In this document: one piece after another, positions 42,427 through 51,071 of the stretch
Numbering within the stretch: position 1 is the stretch's first letter
Layout of the letters: every line of letters starts with the position of its first letter
Assembly: GCF_005877905.1 (NCBI RefSeq)
Contig: NZ_SWDV01000009.1
Coordinates: 1 to 64,000, forward strand
Source: Pseudomonas nicosulfuronedens
GTDB lineage: Bacteria; Pseudomonadota; Gammaproteobacteria; Pseudomonadales; Pseudomonadaceae
Reading direction: 5' to 3'
DNA: 64,000 nt
Notes under the pieces: model-generated
Told to the model about the DNA's origin: nothing
Database searches by the model: none
The model's input: only the letters and a program-made list of their open reading frames with translations
Position numbers and translations under genes: made by a program

Positions 42427-43680
42427 ATGCACGAGTACTCCGCCCAGCCCCTGCGCGACGTGGTGGACGACATCTACCGTCGCGAATCGCGCCGTGTGCT
42501 GGCTACGCTGATCCGCCTGCTGGGTGATTTCGACCTCGCCGAGGAGGCACTGCACGAAGCCTTCGTTGCCGCCGTGGACCAGTGGCGGCGCGATGGCGTA
42601 CCGGCCAGCCCGCGCGCCTGGCTCGTCTCCGCCGGGCGCTTCAAGGCCATCGACGGCCTGCGCCGGCGCTCGCGCTTCGACGCCTCCCTGGCGCAGATCG
42701 CCGAGCAGCTGGAGATCGACGCGCAATCGGTGGAGGAGCAGGCCGATGAAAGTGTCGAGGACGACCGCCTGCGGCTGATCTTCACCTGCTGCCACCCGGC
42801 GCTGCCGGCGGACTCGCAGGTGCCGCTGACCCTGCGCGAAGTCTGCGACCTGAAGACCGAGGAAATCGCCCGCGCTTACCTCGCTGCGCCCTCGACCATT
42901 GCCCAGCGCATCGTTCGCGCCAAGGCAAAGATCCGCGATGCGCAGATTCCCTACCAGGTGCCGGAGGCCGCCGAGCTGCCGGAGCGCCTGGCCAGCGTGC
43001 TGCGGGTCATCTACCTGGTGTTCAACGAGGGATATTCGGCCTCGGCCGGCGATTCGCTGACCCGCACCGATCTGTCGGCCGAAGCCATTCGCCTGGGTAG
43101 GCAGTTGCTGGAGTTGCTGCCGGAGGCCGAAGTGATGGGGCTGCTGGCGCTGATGCTGCTGCACGAGTCGCGGCGCGAGGCGCGCACCGCAGAAGACGGC
43201 GAGCTGGTGCTGCTGGAAAGCCAGGACCGCTCACGTTGGAACCGCGCGCTGATCGAAGAAGGCCAGCAATTGATCACTGCCGCCCTGGCCACCCGTCGCG
43301 TCGGCCCCTACACCCTGCAGGCGGCGATCTCCGCCGTGCACGCCGCTGCTGCTGACATGGCCAGCACTGACTGGGCAGAGATCGTCGGTCTCTATGATCT
43401 CCTGCTGGCGATGCAGCCCTCGCCGGTGATCGAGCTCAATCGCGCCGTGGCCCTGGCCATGCGCGACGGCCCGGCAGCGGGGCTGGCGCAGATCGATGCC
43501 ATCCTGGCCCGTGGCGACCTGCAGGATTATCACCTGGCCCATGCCGCGCGCGCCGATTTCTGCCGGCGTCTAGGGCGCCGCGAGCCAGCTCGTGACGCCT
43601 ACGTGCGTGCGCTGGCGCTGGCGAAACTGGAGCCGGAGCGGCGCTTCCTCGAGCAGCGGATTCGCGAGCTCGACCGCTGA
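42427..43680 (+). CDS. ECF42-type RNA polymerase sigma factor with C-terminal extension
   Basis: This 417-residue protein has sigma2 (VLATLIRLLGDFDLAEEALHEAF, SPRAWLVSAGRFKAIDGLRR) and sigma4 (LTLREVCDLKTEEIARAYLAAPSTIAQRIVRAKAKIRD) domains. A C-terminal helical/TPR-like extension of over 200 residues (LRVIYLVFNEGYSAS, YDLLLAMQPSPVIELNRAVALA) follows. This is the ECF42 architecture. These sigma factors have no anti-sigma factor and depend on the C-terminal extension for activity; they typically control adjacent DGPF genes, as found here. The start is followed by MHEYSAQPLRDVVDDIYRRE, usual for the group; no strong ribosome-binding site is seen. Confidence 0.88.
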   Translation: MHEYSAQPLRDVVDDIYRRESRRVLATLIRLLGDFDLAEEALHEAFVAAVDQWRRDGVPASPRAWLVSAGRFKAIDGLRRRSRFDASLAQIAEQLEIDAQSVEEQADESVEDDRLRLIFTCCHPALPADSQVPLTLREVCDLKTEEIARAYLAAPSTIAQRIVRAKAKIRDAQIPYQVPEAAELPERLASVLRVIYLVFNEGYSASAGDSLTRTDLSAEAIRLGRQLLELLPEAEVMGLLALMLLHESRREARTAEDGELVLLESQDRSRWNRALIEEGQQLITAALATRRVGPYTLQAAISAVHAAAADMASTDWAEIVGLYDLLLAMQPSPVIELNRAVALAMRDGPAAGLAQIDAILARGDLQDYHLAHAARADFCRRLGRREPARDAYVRALALAKLEPERRFLEQRIRELDR

Positions 43681-43738
43681 GTTGCATTGCAATATCCAAC
43701 TGCCAGACTGTGCGACCGACTCCCGCCGACCCGTGCCC

Positions 43739-44935
43739 ATGACCGAACCGACGCCGCGCGATTCCCTCTGGACCGTCTTCCTGATCTTCCTGCGCCTGGG
43801 CCTGACGTCCTTTGGCGGGCCGGTGGCGCACCTGGGCTATTTCCGCGAGGAATTCGTGAGCCGACGGCGCTGGCTGGACGAGCCGCACTACGCCGATCTC
43901 ATCGCCCTCTGCCAGTTCCTCCCCGGCCCTGCCAGCAGCCAACTGGGCATGGCACTCGGCGCCTTGCGCGCAGGGCAATGGGGCGCGTTGGCGGCATGGA
44001 TCGGCTTCACCCTGCCGTCGGCCATGTTGATGCTGCTGCTCGCCCTGGGGCTGTCGCGGCACGGCCAGTGGTTGCCGGCAGGTGCACTGCACGGGTTGAT
44101 GCTGGTGTCCGTTGCTGTGGTGGCCCACGCCGTCTGGGGCATGGCCAAGTCCTTGTGCCCGGACTGGCAGCGTCAGGGGCTGATGATCCTGGTGACCGCC
44201 GTGGCGCTACGCTGGCCTGGCGTCGTCGTGCAGTTGCTGGTGATCCTCGCGGCTGCACTGGTCGGCACGGTCTGGTTGCGGCCGTCCACCGTGGGCGATT
44301 CCGTAGGATCTGGCCATTCCGCATCCCGTCGCCGCGGCGGCCTCTACCTGCTGCTGTTCTTCGCGCTGCTGGTGCTTCTACCGTTGGCGGCGGCAGCGTG
44401 GCATTGGCCGTCGCTGGGACAATTCGAAGCCTTCTACCGGGTCGGCAGCCTGGTCTTCGGTGGCGGGCATGTGGTGCTGCCGCTGTTGCAGAGCGCGGTG
44501 GTCGAGCCCGGCTGGGTCGATGCGCAGACCTTCCTCGCCGGCTACGGCGCAGCGCAGGCGTTGCCGGGGCCGCTGTTCACCTTTGCCGCTTTCCTCGGAG
44601 CAGCCATCATCGAGCCGGGCGGCGCAGCCGGTGCACTGATCTGCCTGGTGGCGATCTTCCTGCCGTCCTTCCTGCTGGTGCTCGGCGCCCTGCCATTCTG
44701 GGAAAGCCTGCGTCGCCAGCGTCATCTGCGCGCGGCGCTGGCCGGGGTGAACGCTGCCGTGGTCGGTCTGTTGCTGGCGGCGCTGATCCATCCCATCGGC
44801 AGTGAAGCCATCGTTGGCCTGCTCGACGTCTCCCTGGTCGCGCTGGCTTTCCTGGTCTTGCTCAGTGGCCGCCTGCCGCCCTGGGCGCTGGTGTTGCTGG
44901 GCGCGCTGGGCGGAGGCCTGGCCGGCTCGTTCTAG
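43739..44935 (+). CDS. chrA: ChrA-family (CHR) chromate transporter
   Basis: This 398-residue membrane protein has two homologous CHR domains, each with an N-terminal signature: FLIFLRLGLTSFGGPVAHLGYFREEFV and FYRVGSLVFGGGHVVLPLLQSAVV, with CQFLPGPASSQLGMALG and AQALPGPLFTFAAFLG. Long-chain CHR proteins export chromate in several Pseudomonas; other oxyanions are possible. No ChrB regulator is nearby, so resistance is not certain. The ATG at 43739 fits the family, with only a weak ribosome-binding site. The stop codon overlaps the stop of the convergent SDR gene. Confidence 0.88.
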   Translation: MTEPTPRDSLWTVFLIFLRLGLTSFGGPVAHLGYFREEFVSRRRWLDEPHYADLIALCQFLPGPASSQLGMALGALRAGQWGALAAWIGFTLPSAMLMLLLALGLSRHGQWLPAGALHGLMLVSVAVVAHAVWGMAKSLCPDWQRQGLMILVTAVALRWPGVVVQLLVILAAALVGTVWLRPSTVGDSVGSGHSASRRRGGLYLLLFFALLVLLPLAAAAWHWPSLGQFEAFYRVGSLVFGGGHVVLPLLQSAVVEPGWVDAQTFLAGYGAAQALPGPLFTFAAFLGAAIIEPGGAAGALICLVAIFLPSFLLVLGALPFWESLRRQRHLRAALAGVNAAVVGLLLAALIHPIGSEAIVGLLDVSLVALAFLVLLSGRLPPWALVLLGALGGGLAGSF

Positions 44936-45705
44936 AGGCTGCTCACCAGATGCCCGCCGTCGACGGCGAGCACCGCGCCGGTCATGAAAGCGCCGGCGTC
45001 GCTGGCCAGCAGCAGGAAGGGGCCTTCCAGTTCATTCAGCTGGCCGAGGCGGCGCATTGGTACCGTGTCGCGGATATAGGCCTGGCCCTTGTCGCTGTCG
45101 AAGTAGGCGTCGTTCATTTCAGTCTTGAAGTAGCCCGGGGCGATGGCGTTGACTCGCACGTTGAAGCGCGCCAGCTCCAGCGCCAGGGACTTGCTCAGTT
45201 GCACCACGCCGGCCTTGGCGGCGCAGTAATGGCTGTAGCCGCCGCCCACGCGCAGCCCGAGGATGGAGGCGATGTTGACGATGCTGCCGCCACGCCCGGC
45301 CTTGGCCAGGCGTTGCGCCGCACACTGGGCGACGCGCCAGACGCCGTCAAGGTTGGTGGAAAGCATGTTGCGCCAGTCTTCCTCGCTGATCTCCAGCGCG
45401 CGTTGGCCATTGCCGATCCCGGCGTTGTTGAGTACGACATCGACCACGCCGAACTGCGCTTCGGCGCTATCGAAGGCGGCCTCGACGCTGGCGCGGTCGG
45501 TCACATCCAGCGCTACGGCATGGGCTTCGCCGCCCTCGGCGCGGATGGCTTCAGCCAGCTGCGCCAGGCGCTCGGTGCGACGTGCCGCCAGGACCACACG
45601 GGCGCCAGCACGGGCGGCTACGCGCGCGAGATGCGCGCCGATGCCGCTGGAGGCGCCGGTGACCAGTACGGTCTTGCCGGCGAGGGAGAAGAGGTCGTTG
45701 CTCAT
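44932..45705 (-). CDS. Short-chain dehydrogenase/reductase
   Basis: This 257-residue classical SDR has the nucleotide motif VTGASSGIGAHLAR, NNAG, the catalytic Ser-Tyr-Lys set (IVNIASIL, YSHYCAAKAG) and the VDGGHLVSSL C-terminus. RR following the second strand (VLAARRTERL) suggests NADP(H). Substrate is unknown; the sequence looks like the 3-oxoacyl-ACP-reductase-like group. The start at 45705 (MSNDLFSL) is supported by family similarity. It overlaps chrA tail to tail, the two stop codons sharing the palindrome CTAG. Confidence 0.88.
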   Translation of the reverse strand: MSNDLFSLAGKTVLVTGASSGIGAHLARVAARAGARVVLAARRTERLAQLAEAIRAEGGEAHAVALDVTDRASVEAAFDSAEAQFGVVDVVLNNAGIGNGQRALEISEEDWRNMLSTNLDGVWRVAQCAAQRLAKAGRGGSIVNIASILGLRVGGGYSHYCAAKAGVVQLSKSLALELARFNVRVNAIAPGYFKTEMNDAYFDSDKGQAYIRDTVPMRRLGQLNELEGPFLLLASDAGAFMTGAVLAVDGGHLVSSL

Positions 45706-45858
45706 GGCTGCACCTGTGTCGACGGAGCGAAATCGCTGATCGCCAAGGTTAGCCCGAGGAGCCCTCAAGGGCGTGCAGGGTGCGCCATTCGCGCGGCTGA
45801 TGACGTGTCGGCTCCGCCCAACCTGCGACTACCCGCCATCGCGGCCGGAGAGCCGGAC

Positions 45859-45890
45859 GTAGGATGGTGTGGAGCGAAGCGATACCCATC
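45859..45890. repeat. Single copy of the GTAGGATGG...GATACCCATC dispersed repeat
   Basis: A degenerate copy (GTAGGATGGTGTGGAGCGAA, then GCGATACCCATC) of the 32-base repeat found twice, in perfect inverted form, at 55104 and 55641. It lies in the non-coding gap between the SDR and PuuD-like genes. Such elements are dispersed in many gamma-proteobacterial genomes. Confidence 0.6.
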
Positions 45891-45925
45891 GATGAGCAGG
45901 CATACCGCAGCTGGCGTCGCTCAAT

Positions 45926-45952
45926 AAAAAAGCCCGGCGCAAGGGCCGGGCT
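45926..45952 (-). terminator. Rho-independent terminator of the PuuD-like gene
   Basis: AGCCCGGC / GCCGGGCT form an eight-base-pair stem with a six-base loop. On the minus strand it is followed by TTTTTATT, a good T tract, and it sits 23 bases after the end of the amidase gene. Confidence 0.85.
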
Positions 45953-45974
45953 TCTTCATGACGCGGGAAGCGAA

Positions 45975-46778
45975 TCAGGCAGCGAGTGCGCGAGCCTGCT
46001 TCTTCTTCACCTGGGCCCGGCAAGCATCGCCGAACGCCTGGAAGATCTTCACCGAGTCGGGGTTCTTCGCTGCCTGCCATTCCGGGTGCCATTGCACCGC
46101 GAAGAGGAAGGGCGAGAGAGTCGGAGCGTGGATCGCCTCGACCAGGCCGTCTTCGGCGTGGGCGATGGCTTCGATGCCCTTGCCCAGATTCTTCAGGCCC
46201 TGGCCGTGCAGCGAGTTGACGCGGATCTCGTCACCCAGCAGCTGCTGCAGCCAGCTGCCCTGGATCGGGCGAACGCCGTGAGCCGGGCTGTACTGCACGT
46301 CGACCGGGTCTTCGGGATTCTCGCGATGGTCGTTGAAGCCGGGCTCGGCGTAGACCTTCTGGTAGATATCGCCGCCCAGGGCCACGTTGATTTCCTGCAT
46401 GCCGCGGCAGATGCCGAAGATCGGCAGGCCACGCGCGATGGCGGCCTTGATCAGCGGGATGTCGAAGTTATCGCGGTCCTTGTCCTGGCCCTTGCCGGGA
46501 GTTTCGTTCTCCTGGCCATACAGGGTCGGATCGATGTTGCTGCCGGCGCCGGTCAGGTAGACGCCGTCGGCCATGTCCAGGTATTGCTCGAGGTCTTCGA
46601 TGCCGCAGCAGGTCGGTACCAGTACCGGCACGCAATCGGACTGTTCGACCAGGGGCACGATGTATTTGTGGGTCATTACCTGATAGTCGTGGCCTTTGCG
46701 CTCTTGGCTGCCCATGGACATCAGGACGACGGGTTTACGGAGAGTCTGTTTCTTGTTGCCAATGTTGCTGTTGGACAT
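45975..46778 (-). CDS. Class I glutamine amidotransferase-like hydrolase (PuuD/SpuA-like)
   Basis: This 267-residue peptidase-C26 protein has nucleophile C124 in GLPIFGICRGMQEINVALGG and the His-Glu pair in FAVQWHPEW (H231, E233). These match gamma-glutamyl-gamma-aminobutyrate hydrolases (PuuD), which release GABA in putrescine degradation; SpuA of P. aeruginosa is similar. No other polyamine gene is adjacent, so the substrate is uncertain. It is a single-gene unit with its own terminator and a long AT-rich upstream region that should contain its promoter. Confidence 0.85.
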   Translation of the reverse strand: MSNSNIGNKKQTLRKPVVLMSMGSQERKGHDYQVMTHKYIVPLVEQSDCVPVLVPTCCGIEDLEQYLDMADGVYLTGAGSNIDPTLYGQENETPGKGQDKDRDNFDIPLIKAAIARGLPIFGICRGMQEINVALGGDIYQKVYAEPGFNDHRENPEDPVDVQYSPAHGVRPIQGSWLQQLLGDEIRVNSLHGQGLKNLGKGIEAIAHAEDGLVEAIHAPTLSPFLFAVQWHPEWQAAKNPDSVKIFQAFGDACRAQVKKKQARALAA

Positions 46779-47162
46779 ATGTCACCTTTGGACGGGCTGC
46801 AGCCCATCGTTTTTGTGCAGGCGCGCAGCGGAAAGGCGCGCTACCTGAGGCCCCGAGCACTGCCGGGAGCGCACAGAAGGCGAAGTTTCCCGGTCGAAAC
46901 CTGCCTACCAGCCTGCCAGAGCCGTTAAATATGTCAAACGAATTCGATGCGTGGCGTCAAAAATAATGGCCGAAATCCTGTCTTACAATTATTGCATGTG
47001 ATTGTTTTTAAAGGATTTATTGAAATATCCAGGTGTGCTGAAAAGTCCATTATTTAAAACGCCAGGTCATAATGGTGAAAAATTCTGCACGCTTTTTCAC
47101 GGCGGCCGTTCAGGATCGGCAATGCCCGCGAAGACGGCACGCTCTGCCTCGCGGGTTTGCCT
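46779..47162. other. Non-coding gap with AT-rich core
   Basis: This is 384 bases with no convincing gene. The central part (about 46925-47090) is markedly AT-rich compared with the rest of the window, containing AATAATGG, TTACAATTATTGCATG and TTTTTAAAGGATTTATTG. It must hold the promoter of the minus-strand amidase gene. The last 70 bases run up to the end of the cyclase gene, and a GC-rich palindromic stretch there (about 47125-47160) could end its message. Confidence 0.5.
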
Positions 47163-48833
47163 TCAGTGACGCTCGATGCGGTTGCGACCGTTCTGCTTGG
47201 CGCGGTAAAGCGCGCTGTCGCTGCGGGAAAGCCCGGCCTCGGCGGAAGCGTCACTGGCTTCCAGCGAAGCGATACCGATGCTGATGCTCAGCGGGATGCG
47301 CTGTCCGCCCTGCATCAGCGGTTGCTCCAGCAGTTGCTGCTGCAGGCGCTGGGCGAAGACCTGGGCGGCGGCGACGTCAGCATCCCCCAGCACCACGGCG
47401 AACTCCTCGCCGCCCATGCGTCCGGCGAAGTCGACACGGCGGATGTCTCGCCCGAGGATGCTGGCGAAATGGCGCAGGGCCTCGTCGCCGACGGCGTGGC
47501 CCCAGCGGTCGTTGATCGCCTTGAAGTGGTCGATATCGCACATCAGGATCGCTGCGTGGTGCGTCGTCGAGCGCTGTACGCGGCCAAGCTCTGCCTCGAT
47601 CAGGCGCATGAAGTGGCCACGGTTGGGCAGTTGCGTGAGGAAGTCGGTGGTGGCCAGTACCTGCAACTCGGCTTCGATGCGCTTGCGTTCGGTGATGTCG
47701 GTGATGAAGCCGTGCCAGATCAGCGAGCCGTCCTCCCCGCGCTTGGGGTGGGCATTGCCCTGGCGCCAGAGCGTCCCGCGCCCGGCGATCTGCACGCGAT
47801 ATTCGTGCCTCCAGGGTTGCAGGTGGGCGGCGGAGGCCTCCAGCGAGGCGAGGCAGGCCGGCAGGTCCTCGGGGTGGATCAGGTCGCGCAGGAACACGGA
47901 GTTGTGCTGCATCTGCTCGGCCGGAATGCCGTAGATGTCCATCACCCCCGCGCTGACATAAGGGAAGGTTCCGGTACCGTCGGGCAGGCGGCGGAACTGG
48001 AAGACCATGCCGGGGATTTCATTGGTCAGGTCGGTAAGCAGCTCCACGCTTTCACGCAGTTGCTCGGCCATGCCACGCAGGGCGGTGATGTCGGTGGTGG
48101 TGCCGAGCATGCGCAGGGCGTTGCCGGCGGCGTCGCGCTCGACCACCTTGCCACGGCTGCAGACCCACAGGTAGTGGCCGTCCTTGTGTTGCAGGCGGTG
48201 TTCTACCTCATAGGCTTCGGTGCGACCCTCGAAGTGTTCGCGCATGGTGTTCTGCACGTAATCGAGGTCTTCGGGGTGCACCCGGGTGTAGGCGTCCTCG
48301 ATGCGACTGCCGATTTCTTCCTCGGTATAGCCCAGCAGGGATTTCCATGCGCTGGAGTAGTGGATCTCGCCGGTGGGGACGTGGCGGTCCCAGATGCCGG
48401 TGCCGCTGCCGTCCACCGCCAGGGCCATGCGCCGCTCGCTTTCCTTCTGCGGAGCGCAGGCACGGTCGAGCAGAGCCTCGCCCAGTTCCAGCACATCGGC
48501 GAGCAGGTCTTGCTGTTCCTGGCTGAGTACCTGGCTGCTGTTGCCGAGCAGCAGCAGGCGTGCCTGGGGGAAGCCTTCCTGGTCGCGCAGTGTCTGGCTG
48601 GCCAGCAGATTCAGTAGCTGGCCCTGGTGGCTCAGGGGGCTGGTGGCGGCATTGAGGGAGAGCAGGGTGGCCAGGGAGAGGGCGCCGGCACCGTCGATGC
48701 CGAGCTGGCCGAGCAAATGGCCGCGCATGTCGATGAGCAGGACGGCGCAATCGCCACCCGCATGGCGGGCGAGACGCAGCAGGCCGTCGTATCGCCCGTA
48801 CTCCTTTACCCCAGGATTACTGGAAGTTCGCAT
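47163..48833 (-). CDS. PAS-PAS-GGDEF diguanylate cyclase
   Basis: This 556-residue protein has a Leu-rich N-terminal domain of unknown type. Two PAS/PAC units follow (MALAVDGSGTGIWDRH, HYLWVCSRGKVVERDAAG, and IPGMVFQFRRLPDG, DITERKR). The GGDEF domain has the active-site motif GGEEF near residue 472, an upstream RRVD inhibitory site and the SISIGIAS strand. It should make cyclic di-GMP with product feedback. There is no membrane segment, so it senses a cytoplasmic cue through PAS domains. No partner is adjacent; it may contribute to the same signalling pool acted on by the EAL protein at 28119. Confidence 0.88.
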   Translation of the reverse strand: MRTSSNPGVKEYGRYDGLLRLARHAGGDCAVLLIDMRGHLLGQLGIDGAGALSLATLLSLNAATSPLSHQGQLLNLLASQTLRDQEGFPQARLLLLGNSSQVLSQEQQDLLADVLELGEALLDRACAPQKESERRMALAVDGSGTGIWDRHVPTGEIHYSSAWKSLLGYTEEEIGSRIEDAYTRVHPEDLDYVQNTMREHFEGRTEAYEVEHRLQHKDGHYLWVCSRGKVVERDAAGNALRMLGTTTDITALRGMAEQLRESVELLTDLTNEIPGMVFQFRRLPDGTGTFPYVSAGVMDIYGIPAEQMQHNSVFLRDLIHPEDLPACLASLEASAAHLQPWRHEYRVQIAGRGTLWRQGNAHPKRGEDGSLIWHGFITDITERKRIEAELQVLATTDFLTQLPNRGHFMRLIEAELGRVQRSTTHHAAILMCDIDHFKAINDRWGHAVGDEALRHFASILGRDIRRVDFAGRMGGEEFAVVLGDADVAAAQVFAQRLQQQLLEQPLMQGGQRIPLSISIGIASLEASDASAEAGLSRSDSALYRAKQNGRNRIERH

Positions 48834-49015
48834 CCGATAGCAGCTTCTTCAACGGAGGATGGGCGTCGTTCTGGATTGCGATCCGAGCCGGTCATGCGGC
48901 AGCCGGACGCAGGTGGCTTTATGAAATCACGGTCGGGTGAGCGGCCACAATCTCTGCCTGCGACATGGGCGACGAGCGTGCCGCCCCCGCCGGATACACG
49001 GCGGGAGCGCGAGGG

Positions 49016-49360
49016 TCAGTTGATCAACTGGTCGATCAGCACGGCATTGGTGTAGATCAGGCTGCCGTCGCTGGCGCGATGGCCGACCAGGTGGAATTGT
49101 CCGCGCTTTTCGACGCCCCCCAGGTACACCCGGAACATACAGTCGGCCAGCGGCCCGTAGCCTTCGGGCATCCGCAGTTCGAGAGTGTCGAGGTCGGCAT
49201 CGACCATCATTTCCCGCTGTCCGTTTTCCTGCAGATAGACCTCGGCCTGTTCCAGATGCAGGCGGTCGTTGTCGGTCAGATAGAAGCGGATATCTTCCAG
49301 CGGCGTGGGTTTCTGCTCGGCGGTGGTCTTGCACCAGCCTTCGAGGGTCATTGCGCTCAT
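49016..49360 (-). CDS. Conserved hypothetical protein (114 aa)
   Basis: This 114-residue soluble acidic protein begins MSAMTLEGWCKTTAEQKPTP and contains FYLTDNDRLHLEQAEVYLQE and MFRVYLGGVEKRGQFHLVGHR. The alternating hydrophobic pattern suggests a beta-rich fold. AGGAGG lies nine bases before the ATG. I do not recognise the family. It stands alone between the cyclase and porin genes. Confidence 0.65.
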   Translation of the reverse strand: MSAMTLEGWCKTTAEQKPTPLEDIRFYLTDNDRLHLEQAEVYLQENGQREMMVDADLDTLELRMPEGYGPLADCMFRVYLGGVEKRGQFHLVGHRASDGSLIYTNAVLIDQLIN

Positions 49361-49742
49361 GGTGAGGTGCCTCCTGGGGTTGCGGACGGGATTACCGCGT
49401 CGTCCCAGAGTTGGACCGCTGCGCCGGGCAGTTCGATCAGTTTTTGTTCAGGTCATTAATTGAACGATAAATGCCGGGCATAAAAAAAGCCGCTCCAGGG
49501 GAGCGGCTCGAAGGACGTCGAAGGAGCAATCACAATATCAACGTCAGGAGTTGCCTTCCGCAGGGAAAGTGCGGAAGCGGGAAGATGGGGTAATTCTAGG
49601 AAGTTGCTTCCGTGGAATAAACAGCCATTCCGGGAAGAGACTTTCTGCATGGGCGTAATAATCTCACCCGGACACGGGGCAAACTTTCAGATAAATCCGA
49701 AAGTTGCCCCGCAGCGTTATTCAGGCAGGTAGTTGCACTGAA
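49361..49742. other. Non-coding gap, possible 3'UTR or small RNA on the minus strand
   Basis: This is 382 bases without a credible protein gene. On the minus strand after the porin stop there is an imperfect stem-loop (49676-49712, GGGGCAA and TTGCCCC arms). A perfect eight-base-pair hairpin follows near 49557-49580 (CTTCCGCA / TGCGGAAG), then a strong terminator at 49482. The 170-200 bases between the first and last hairpin could be a long porin 3'UTR or an independent small RNA. No promoter is obvious. Confidence 0.4.
49482..49508 (-). terminator. Strong Rho-independent terminator downstream of the porin gene
   Basis: AGCCGCTCC / GGAGCGGCT form a nine-base-pair stem with a three-base loop, followed on the minus strand by seven T. 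It lies 235 bases after the porin stop. Confidence 0.85.
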
Positions 49743-51071
49743 TCACAGGATCGACAGCGGGTACTCGACGATCAGGCGCAGCTCATTGTTGTCGGCTTCA
49801 CCCTGGTCGGCGTTGGCACGGTGGAAGGCCTGGCGCAGGCGGAAGGACAGGTCCTTCGCCGGGCCGGCCTGGACCACGTACTTGGCTTCCAGATCGGTCT
49901 CGTGGTGGCTGCCGTCCTCGCCGTACAGACCGACGTAGGCACCATCCGCATCGGCGTGGCTGCCGTCGATGCCGGTACCGTTGATGTAGCGGGCCATGAA
50001 GCTCAGGCCCGGTACGCCGTAGGTGTCCATCGCCAGGTCGTAGCGGACCTGCCAGGAGCGCTCGCCTGGGCCGTTGAAGTCGGAGTACTGCACGGAGTTG
50101 GCGAGGAACACCGAGTCACCGGTGGCACCGGCGCCATCGTCGCCGAAGCCCACGTAGTCGAACGGCGTGTCGCCATGGACTTTCTGGTAGGCCAGGGTGA
50201 CGGTGTGTGCCTGCAGGAAGGAGTAGGCGGCCGCCAGCGACCAGGTGGTGTTGCTGATCTCGCCGGCCTTGGCCTGGCCTTCGTCGTTGGTGCGGTAGAT
50301 GTTGAAGTCGAAGGCGAGCGACTGGTCATTGGCGACCGGCAGCACCCAGTTCAGGTTGCCGTAGTACTGGCGCCAGATGTCCTTGAACTCGGAGCCGTAC
50401 AGCGAAACGCTCAGGTTGTCGTTGATCGCGTACTTGCCGCCGAGGAAGTCGACGTCGCTGGTTTCCACCGCGGCGTAGGCCGCCCACAGGCCGCCGTCAC
50501 GGGCGGTGGTGACCGGGCTGGTGCCGGAGGTGAAGTGACCGGCTTCCAGGTCCAGGCCCTCGATTTCGCTGCTCAGCAGGTTGAAGCCCGAGGCGGTCTG
50601 CGGGATCAGGCGGGTGCCGCCGGCGGCGAACACCGGAGCGGTCGGCTGCATGTCGCCGAATTTCAGCTCGGTCTTGGAGATGCGCACCTTCAACGCGCCA
50701 CCGGCCTTGCCGTAGTCGTCGTCCGGCTTGCCGTCGTTGCCCACCGGCAGGTTGCCGGTGCCCGCGCGGCCGCGGCCGGCGTCGAGCTTGATGCCCAGGT
50801 AGCCGAAGGCATCCACGCCGAAGCCGACGGTGCCCTGGGTGTAGCCGGAGGAGAAGTTCGCCAGGAAGCCCTGGGTCCAGTCGCGGTTGTCGCCTGCGCC
50901 GTTCTTGCCGTCGTGGTCGTAGTACTGGTTGCGCAGCAGGACGTCGAGCTTGGCGTCCTCGACGAAGCCCTTGGCATCGGCCTGATCGGTGACGAAGGGC
51001 TCGGCAGCGGCGAACTGGCTGGCGGCGGCGGAAACAGCGAGCACGATGGCGCTGCGTTTGAGGTGCTTCAT
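49743..51071 (-). CDS. OprD-family outer-membrane porin
   Basis: This 442-residue protein has a signal peptide (MKHLKRSAIVLAVSAAAS, cleavage about FAAA-EPF). The OprD family N-terminus (FVEDAKLDVLLRNQYYDHDGKNG, DWTQGFLANFSSGYTQGTVGFGVDAFGYLGIKLD) leads into repeated amphipathic beta strands and NNELRLIVEYPLSIL at the end. OprD-type channels take up amino acids, peptides or small carboxylates. The paralog cannot be named from sequence reading. The start at 51071 places the signal peptide first; the frame stays open upstream. It is monocistronic. Confidence 0.92.
   Translation of the reverse strand: MKHLKRSAIVLAVSAAASQFAAAEPFVTDQADAKGFVEDAKLDVLLRNQYYDHDGKNGAGDNRDWTQGFLANFSSGYTQGTVGFGVDAFGYLGIKLDAGRGRAGTGNLPVGNDGKPDDDYGKAGGALKVRISKTELKFGDMQPTAPVFAAGGTRLIPQTASGFNLLSSEIEGLDLEAGHFTSGTSPVTTARDGGLWAAYAAVETSDVDFLGGKYAINDNLSVSLYGSEFKDIWRQYYGNLNWVLPVANDQSLAFDFNIYRTNDEGQAKAGEISNTTWSLAAAYSFLQAHTVTLAYQKVHGDTPFDYVGFGDDGAGATGDSVFLANSVQYSDFNGPGERSWQVRYDLAMDTYGVPGLSFMARYINGTGIDGSHADADGAYVGLYGEDGSHHETDLEAKYVVQAGPAKDLSFRLRQAFHRANADQGEADNNELRLIVEYPLSIL

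Noticed and set aside
49456-49650. 64-codon minus-strand frame downstream of the porin
   Set aside because: It runs through the terminator hairpin and has no ribosome-binding site or family likeness; better explained as untranslated RNA.
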